A stretch of DNA of 64,000 bases from Babylonia areolata (Eukaryota; Mollusca; Gastropoda; Neogastropoda; Buccinidae), in NCBI RefSeq assembly GCF_041734735.1, contig NC_134882.1:27916699-27980698 (forward strand), in the 5' to 3' direction. The notes under the pieces are model-generated. The model saw only the letters and a program-made list of their open reading frames with translations, had not been told where the DNA came from and did no database searches. Positions 24,301-33,300 of the stretch are shown one piece after another (positions within the stretch are counted from its first letter, which is position 1; each line of letters starts with the position of its first letter). A program made the position numbers and the translations under genes.

Positions 24301-27300
24301 TGACCCAACTAGTGCAGAATAGCGCGACAAGGTGGAGGGCTCACCTGTTCTACTGTCTGTGTGCTGTGATGGTCTGTTGTGCAGCTACCACAGAAGCGAT
24401 GGCTCTTGCGCCATCAACCCGCAGGCGTGCGACATCTCTCTGGTAGAAGTCGATGAGTCATTATCCCTAAGGCGATAGGTGTCCCTCAAGTAGAATTTGA
24501 CGAAAGTAGAGTGTACTGTGTCGCCTAAGGACATTAGTGCGGGTAAAGAAGACAGAGGTCCACAGCTGTATTGTGGGGGAGGTCTGTGGACCACAGCTGA
24601 GCGGATGAGCGCGGATGAGCGTCAATGCAAGGAGGTGCGCCTGTGGTTTGATCTGATGATTCCACAACGGATTTGTGGGCCGATAGTGGAAGTGGTTTTT
24701 GTGTTTGAAGGAAACTGTGGCATGAGACAGAGGTAGGTCACCGTGTTGGGCCTGCCTCAGGCATGACAGCCAGATCTGTGGAGCTCCTCCATGCGAGCTG
24801 ATAGGCGATGGGCACTCCCCCCCTTCTGCCCCTCCCCCCTTTTTTGACGTTGTCAAAAAATGACAGCACTGGTATGTTGCCTATGCATAGAATGGCAGAC
24901 ATTTGGCAACAAAAGACTTGATGTCCCTGGTGTCTCTGGGACAGGGTTGTGTAATTTCCCAGGTAGGTACCATCACGAAGGGACATACGGAAGGCTTGGT
25001 GGCTTCTCTGCCTGAGTGTGGCATGTTGGAGTAACCTGCAGAAAGTTGTCGGCAGTCAATGGCTGGGTTGGATCAGGCTGTGGAAGTGCATTTCATGTGC
25101 CCACAGGCCACTGAGTCTCATTCTGTGGTGGAATTCCCAAATGGAAGAGGGCTTCCATGGGGAAAATTTTTGCTGAAGGTTCTTTAGTGAGAAAGGGGAC
25201 CGGATCCATGACAGGCCTCTGGCTGTGAGTGGTGCGCACTGAGTCTGGGATGGAGCAGGGCGGGGCAGGGAGGTAAGTGGCTCAAGATGTGTTGTACTGG
25301 CTATTGACATCAAGGCACTGATCTGACATACATTTTTAGTATGGCCAACTGCAAGGTGAGAGCTGTATTATCAGTGGTTTCTTAATTGCAAAGGGAAATC
25401 ATTTGCAGCTTAGTCTTTCATGAATGACTATGTCTCTCGGACTAGAAGTCAAATTGCACTGGGACTTAGTGCTGTAGCCTTAGGCCTAGGTAGCCTTTTG
25501 GAACCGTCCCAATGATGAGTCCTAAGGCCCTCTTGATTGAGGGACCGGGGATGCAACTTGGGCAAAACACTCTCTACTATAAAATGTATAATCGAATTCC
25601 AGCCCGAATAGACTGGACAGCAGATGCCTCCTTTGCTGTTCTGATGGAGACTGTCGTACACGACTGATTATCATATACTGTTCCTAGAAGGACACCAATC
25701 AGCATGGGTAAATCAGGAAACAGCTGCTGTGTGCTTCAGGGACGAAGGTGTTCACCATGCAGATTATGTTGCAATGTAAGGAAGCCGGAAAGAGTTGACG
25801 GGGTCTTGTGGTGCAACCGTGTGTCAGAAAGACATGGTGCTTGCTTCCGAAGTGACAACGAAGTCATCCTCTGACAGGCCCTTGACCGAAGGCTGGGGCT
25901 CCATGATGGGATAGCCTGCCTAGGCTAGAAACCTCTGGAAGTGTCTCATTGGAAAGACAGTGCTTGAGGAGGAATGGCCATCTGTAACCACAGCAGTGGT
26001 TGTGTGTAGAGGCCGAAAGGATCGGGCAGGGGAGACTAAGTGCAGAAAGTGCTTTCAAATGCCAATTGTTTGAGACGTTGATGCTGGATTTGTGTTCAAG
26101 CAAGGTGATGGGGTGAACTGATGTGCTTGAATGCGGCATCTGCCGTGCTGGTATGAGTGGGCAGAAAGGTACACCCCTGTGGCTAATGGACGGTTCGTTG
26201 TGCTTTGTGGGACGCATCCGTCCTCGTCAATATGCCTTTCTCCCAAATGTAGAGTAAAACAATTATGACCCAGGCCTTCTGCTACTAGGGAGGAGTAGAA
26301 GAGATGGGCTGAGGGTGATTGTCTCCTGCCCAGTGGGCAGTTTTTGGGTCCGCTAAAACTTGTAAGGCAGGATAGACACCTCTTCATGGGAAGGCTGGCT
26401 AGGATGTAGGGCCTGTGTGGAGCTTTTGTCACAATCACAGTGGTGCAACCAAGGGTTGTTTTAGGCAAGGGGAGAAAGAAGGGATGCCTTACAAACTTGG
26501 AAGGAATGAAAGGCATGTGTGTCCAGAGTGGCACCTCTAAGTTGGACTGCCTCATCCTTCCTTGTGCAACTCCAGCCTTATGGGTGATTGTTGCAGGCAA
26601 ATGAGTTGGGTTGCCTTGTCCGTCCTTGCACCAAGAGAGGCATTCTTAGCCCTGTGGGTGTGAAGGGGGTATGTGTGGATCCCAAAGGACCAACCCCTAC
26701 TGAAATGTGAAGGAGCATACATTCAGGCGTGAATGAGGCTATTATTATTTTATTTTATTTTTGTGAGTGCAGTCGTCCTCCAAAAGCAAGGTAGGGATGA
26801 ATTTATGACAATGAATACATATATGTGCCGAGGGAATAAAAACTTCCATCAGCTCAAGTGATGATGTCAGAAGTATGCCAATGACAAGAGATCGAAACAC
26901 AAGAAATAAGCGGCTGTATAAGCATACATGTAGCGTGCACAGATATACCCAAGTAAGTGGGTAAGTGTGCATAATCATCAATGGAAAGGAATCTGTCCAT
27001 GCACCTACATATGAGATGTACATACGCATATGAATAAAGTGCCAGTACGTAGAGGCAGAGAGTTCTGGGCATTGTGAACAGAAGGCCGCAAATGCAAGTG
27101 TGCCTATATTGCTATGTAGGGAATCTCAATGAATAGATGTCAATGAATAGAGATAGAAATATAATTGTACATGTTAATATGAAAGTCGTCTGAACTTATC
27201 CCATAAGCACATACACATGTGTATACTGATGGATAAGTACGCATCTATAAGTGAAAGCAGAATGTGTCTGAATGTAGCAATATATCTCGTATATATGTAT

Positions 27301-27307
27301 ATATGTG

Positions 27308-27338
<31 letters not shown>

Positions 27339-27350
27339 ATACATATATAT

Positions 27351-27399
<49 letters not shown>

Positions 27400-30300
27400 T
27401 GTATATATATATATATTTCGTGATTGTTGCTTGTGATAATAAATCAAATGGATAGAAGGGGAAATATTGTGATGCATTTCCTGTGGCCAATAGCCTGAGA
27501 AACAGCAAGAAAAGTGCAGTTGCTATGCAAAGATGTGTAAAGTCCCTGACTGGGCATGAGGACCCAATGAGAAACCGAAAGAAAACATCGTTGGTGGACA
27601 GCACGGGGGGCAGGAGTGATGTGCTGTGTCGGCGAAACTAACCACAGCTTCAAGCGCCTAGGTTACAAATGTGGAGTTGCCTCCCTTGGCGCCGAAAATC
27701 GTCGAAAAGGAAGGTGTCTTTAGAGCACATATCCCCCTTGTGCGACGTGTCCTCGCTGAACAGGGAGGAGTGTCATGTTGTGTGTGAGAGTCCGTGGTTC
27801 GATGCCACCGTAACCGACACAGGTGAAAACGAGCGCAAGGGGAATAATTATAATGTCCCTTTGTGCCGTGGGCATCCCAACCCGAATCGGTCGCCATCGG
27901 ACGCGAGACGGTCGGGGCATGTAGCATGACGGCGCCGTAATCCAGTGTTATGGGCGTCGTGGACGAGGGGGTGACAAGTCCGTCGGCTTGCCGTGGGATG
28001 TGCATCCCCCTGTTGCTGAACGGCGGTCCAATCTCGCGAATAGCTCCTGCGAGAGGACCGACGTTCGGTTGTCAGTTGTGTGTTGACGGATAAAGTGATA
28101 GACAAGATCGGCCCGAGCACTGCCGAGAGGCAGGATCGAGGTATTAATACGTTTAAGAATTATCTTGATATTCATTGTGAAAACTTAAAAACAAAACTCA
28201 TTTACATATTTTCTGATTTTTCAGGCACTGCGCACTCAATGTTGAAAAATGCAACGGACATACGTGGGGACTCTCTTTTTCTTCCCCACTTCAAGCGGGT
28301 AAAAGGCCTTGTCAGGCTTGCACGCCTTGATATTGATATATGATATGATATAAGAGGTACTTCAACGTGGAAGTGCCAATATCAGTCTGGGAAACAGCAG
28401 AGTTAGGCAATGGGGCAGAAGAATCCAACACTGCCAAAGTTCCAATGGGCGTGCACGTACCCGCTCTGTGGGCGCAAGGCGCCGCACCAGAAGGCAGAGT
28501 GGTGCATAATTGCTGCAGCAAGTTTAGCGATGAGTTGCTGATTGTTTAGTTGAGTAGCTTGCTGAGACACCATTAGTGGATGGGAAACAGCAGCACTCGG
28601 CGGTGTGGCAAATGGGGTCATCACCGCATAGCTTGGTAGGACCGTGCACACGCTCGCACTGAAGGCGAGGAGCAGTGCCGGTGCAAGGGAAATAACTGCG
28701 GCAGTCACCGGCAAGGGTGCCGAAGCAGGGGTTGCCTCCCTTGGATCGGGTGATCCGGACAAGGAGGGGGGGTGCACGCGTATGGGCAAGCGTGTCCCCT
28801 AGTGGTCCACCTTCCTCCCTACACCAGGGGAGGGCATCCCTACACGCCTCGGTCGCTATTGGATCCGAGACGGTCGAGGCAAGCCGCGTGGGGGGTCGCG
28901 TGATCCGATGTCACGGCCGCCACCACGGACGCATCGCACATAGGGCCCAGTCTAACGTGCGGATCCAAGACAAGCTGCCTTTTTTTCTTTTTTTCTTTTT
29001 TTTTTTTTTTGTCCCCAAGGGATTGTGGCCATTCCATTGGTGCAACTGTGGGTATGATAAAGAGATAGAGGAGATCGACTCGTACACTGCCGACTGGCAG
29101 GGCCGAGAAAACGCGGATCGCGTCGAGTGAGTTCGCGGATCGATAAAAATGACATGAAAGGTAACACTGACCTGAGTGTGTGACCACAAACCTCTAGAAG
29201 TCACCAGAGGAGGTGGCGGAGGTCTGGAGTCGACCGGAGGGAGCGGAGGAAGTGGAGAAGGCGGCGGGTTGGCGTTGTTTAGAGGGCCAGTAGTAGAGGG
29301 CCCAGAGTGTCAGCGAATCGATTGCGATCGCGCCTTAATTTTAGCACGATTCCCCAATCGAGCTACATAATTATGTGACCTGGTTGGAGACATAATTTGA
29401 CCACAAACAAGAACGCCAGAGGATCGACAGACAGACAGAAAATACGAAAAAACTTAGCCGTATGAAGAGCACAGGTACAGGAGTCATGATGGCTGCCGGA
29501 AAAAGAGGGCGATAACCAGCGGGACAAAGGGGAGGTTACCTACTTCCGGGAGGTTATCGGCCGTAGTTTCGTCTGCTCCGCATAGGCGGATAGTAGTTTG
29601 CACAGGACAGGAATGTCAGACCCCTGCCGGAGTCTGCACTAGTTGGGTCACGGTTAAGTATGTGTAATTAAATTGTTATTTTAATTTAGATTTTAGATTC
29701 CTGCTGGACATTTCAATACTGTGCTGTATCAGAAACAGAAATGGTGTATATTTTTTGTCAGAAATGCAGAAAGCCAAAACTAAAAAGCTTTACAAATCTG
29801 GGTTTTTTTTTTTTTTTTAAACTTTCTAGGGACATAACCCTTTCACGACTGGAACTATCTGTGATTTTTGCAAAATAATCATGAACCTCTAAAAAAAAAT
29901 AATAAATAAATAATGCTCAGAAGAAGTTAATGTTTTCTTGCAATGCAGATTGGATTAACCCTTTCAGCCCTTTTCGGTCTTCTACCTGTCCAACCCTCCC
30001 AACCTGGCATGCTTTGGCCTGGTTGCATACTGCATCAACAGGAAAGGGTGAATCACTTAAGGCATAAATTTACAGCAACCGCTCAACCAACAGCTACCAA
30101 ATTTCACATGATGACCTTAATGTAATTTTGACACAAGTTGCTGAAGTCTCAAGACAAGGTATGCAGTAGTTTACTTGTAACTTTAAGTTAAAAACAGAAA
30201 TAGTAAAATGTCAGCTTCTGTCAATGCTGAAGGTTCTGGGCTATCTTCCCCGAGTCAAATGTCCACCACTTTGTCCAGACTGGTTGCTAATTTCATGTCC

Positions 30301-33300
30301 TTAACTTTCCCAAGAATTATTGGATAAATCGTAAGTTAAATTTTTGTCATTATCTCAGTGGAATTCACTGCAAGAGTCCATCATAATTTCATCAAGCGCT
30401 TACTGTGCAGTAGGTCTTTGAAGTTTTACTACATCAATGCCCAAAACTGGATAAAAAACACACGGATCGTTCAATATTTGGAGCAAAACCAGTGAGAAAC
30501 GAAGTTAAGTTCGAGTTACCCCCTTATCTAGCAGTTTAATGCAAGATAAAGAGCTGACGAACTGGTTTAAAAAAATGGGTTTCTTCGCCCACCTGCTAGG
30601 CGAACTCAGGAAGAGAAGCACCCCGCCTCTCAGGCCAGCACAGGGTTGAATGAGTTAAAGTGACTCTCTGATTCTGAAGGTAGTCTGGGATCCTTCCAAA
30701 TTATTGCAAGAGTCCCCTGACACCGCAAAGGATTTTAACTTATTAGAAACCTTAATTTACCTTGTCAGTCAGAGGATACAGCAGCATCACAGCAATCACA
30801 GGACTTGGCACCATCATGAGTAACTCATCATCCAAGCCATAGACGTCCGTAAACTGCCAGTTGCCCTTTGCTCCCAAAGCACCGATGTACTGAAAACAGA
30901 CCAGTCAAGAACCCCCCTTTGGGCTTCTTCCTCAATAAACACTGGCCTGTGAATATGTCCACCCCACTCTAAAAATAACAACAGAGATGAAAATGTAAGA
31001 CCCTCTCTCTCTCTTTCTAACTTTCCCATATATACATACACTGTGTTTGTGTATTTTAGGGGTGTGTTTATGCATATGCATTTATGCATGTGTTTGTGTG
31101 CATGCATGTTTGTGTATGTGTACAAGTTTATTCTGTCACATTCTGTCATGCATATGCATTTATGCATGTGTTTGTGTGCATGCGTGTTTGTGTATGTGTA
31201 CAAGTTTATTCTGTCACATTCTGTTGTATTATTACAATCTCTTCATGTGAAACATATATACCATTCTACTAAAACAAGTGCGCATCAAAATGGTCATCAT
31301 AATATTTTTATAACCATAATATATTAATAATAATTATTTTTCAAATTTTATAAATATCAATTTGTCATACTGTTAATTCATACCAAATAATAATGGCAGA
31401 ATGATGTAAGATACATACAAAGACTAAAGAGTGAACTTGAAGAGCAGTCTACTGTCTGGTCACAAAACAGTCATGCTACAAAGCACTTATCTGATAATGT
31501 GTGAAATAATGTTTAACAGATCAAGATATATCTTTTTTTTCTCCATCAAATACTGCCAATGGCATTGTATTTCGAACAGGATCAATAAAATAGAACACAA
31601 TATTATACCCCAATGTGTATGTGTGATGAATGAGTGCTGGGTGATCAGTGTCCAACCTAATTACCTTCATTTGTGAAACATGAAACCCTTCCCTTATTCA
31701 AGCACCAGGATAACACCCTGTGAGTGGCGTCTTCTGACATGTAATTTGCAGTGGTATCTAGTTATATAGACTGTGCCAAAAACTGGCAAAGAAAAGAACT
31801 TGAATGACAGCATTAACTGATTTTTCATATTATTATATAGTACACGCCTTTATCAAAGATTACATGTAGTTTTGCTAAATGTATGGGTAAAGTGATAGAA
31901 TGGCTCAGACACATATCTGCCAATAAAATGTCTATAAGGGTCTGGATTGGAATCCCGGTCTCCCCTTTTTCCTAAGTTTGACTGGAAAATAAACTGAGAG
32001 TCTAAATCATTTGGATAAGATAATTAACCAAGGTCACGTGTGCAGCATGCACTGACTAGAAGCAAAAAAACAAACAAAAAAAAACACATGGCAACACAAA
32101 GTATTGCCATTTGGCAACATTCTGAAGAATAAAACCACTCTCACAGGCACAAAAATATATTTATATGCATGCACTCAATGTCTATGTGCATTGGGTCAGA
32201 CTGCTGGTCAGGCATCTGCCTAGCACAGCAGCAGATGTGGTGTAGCATATGTGGATTTGTCTGAATGCAAAGACTCCTTGAATGACTGATTTAACTGAAA
32301 CTTGCTTAATGTAAAAAAACTGCTTTTATGAGGCAAAGTTTGCAATGCTGAGACTGATCATGTGGTTCTGCAATTTTCAAGGTTTGCATATATATGTTTG
32401 AGCAATTCTTATACAGAACAGTTATGAATGTGTTAGAAAAAAATCAGTTTAACAAAAATTGTACACTATTTTATCATACATGATGTAAAAATATCAAAGG
32501 AAGTTTCCAACTGAATTTTGAGACTGCTAGAAAAAATCAAGTTATGACAAAAGCAGCAAATGCTTTTGTCTGACATTATAAAGAATTTAAAACTGATTTC
32601 TGTCATGGAAAGTATATTTCTTTTTCACTCCATACCTGTACACATCCTGTCATTTAATTCTGATATAGTAATTATAAACTACCAATTGAAACATATCATT
32701 GCTTTGCTATGCCCAGAGAAAATATATTTGGCATCAAATGTTGTGTGTTATACCTGTTGTGAATGATGAATTTCATAAATTTCTAACATAGAAAGTCCTC
32801 CTTATGTTCACATCCTTGTTAAATTTGCCCCTCTTAACCTTGTACACCAAAATAAGTGTACAATTTTTGCCAAGTGGCGTCAGGTAACAAAATGAAAAGA
32901 CACTTTACCACAGTCAATGGTAATCAATATATCAAAAAAGATATTTCAAATGTCTGATCATTTAGTTCTACTTTTCAGTTAGTTGCTTGTGATGTTATTC
33001 TATCATCATTCCCATTGCAAGAAAAAAATCATTGTGAAAAAAACTAATGGTGCAAACAATTTGTTTCTGTTAGATTTTTGTTTCATCCTAGTTCCAGTTT
33101 ATATAATTCATGTCCTGTAATCTGATACGTTTAGTCAGACATCTTTGAGGTGGTTATGTTGGCAGTCAAATCTTCATCTTCAAAGACAGTACTTTTTGTT
33201 TTGTTGAGATTTTCTCCACTTTTACTGAGTTTACTGTCATGATGTGCAAGACTGGGAAAGAAGAGACTGTCCGACTCAGACTGACAAATTTGCTGCTTTG

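Larger units (their letters stand above)
24284..29667. mobile_element. Large TTAA-flanked transposon without recognisable transposase
   Basis: Terminal inverted repeats of about 35 bp start TTACACATACTTAACCGTGA on the left, with its complement ending at 29667. TTAA duplications lie at 24280-24283 (shared with the MITE) and 29668-29671. The interior of about 5.3 kb is G-rich on the plus strand from 24300 to 26700 and has no reading frame I can assign; the longest (26055-26600, minus, 181 codons) looks like chance. It contains a partly duplicated module and an AT/poly-T hairpin region. It looks like a non-autonomous relative of a Kolobok or piggyBac-type element. Confidence 0.75.

Noticed and set aside
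26055-26600. 181-codon minus-strand frame in the large TTAA element
   Set aside because: No recognisable motif, unusual composition and no splice or start signals. It lies in a strand-skewed region where chance frames are long.
23266-30760. A missing UCHL3 mini-exon between exons 3 and 4
   Set aside because: The linker is about five residues short compared with human, so I looked for a small in-phase exon in the non-transposon parts of the intron and found none. The spliced length of 225 residues and phase 0 at both junctions fit without one.
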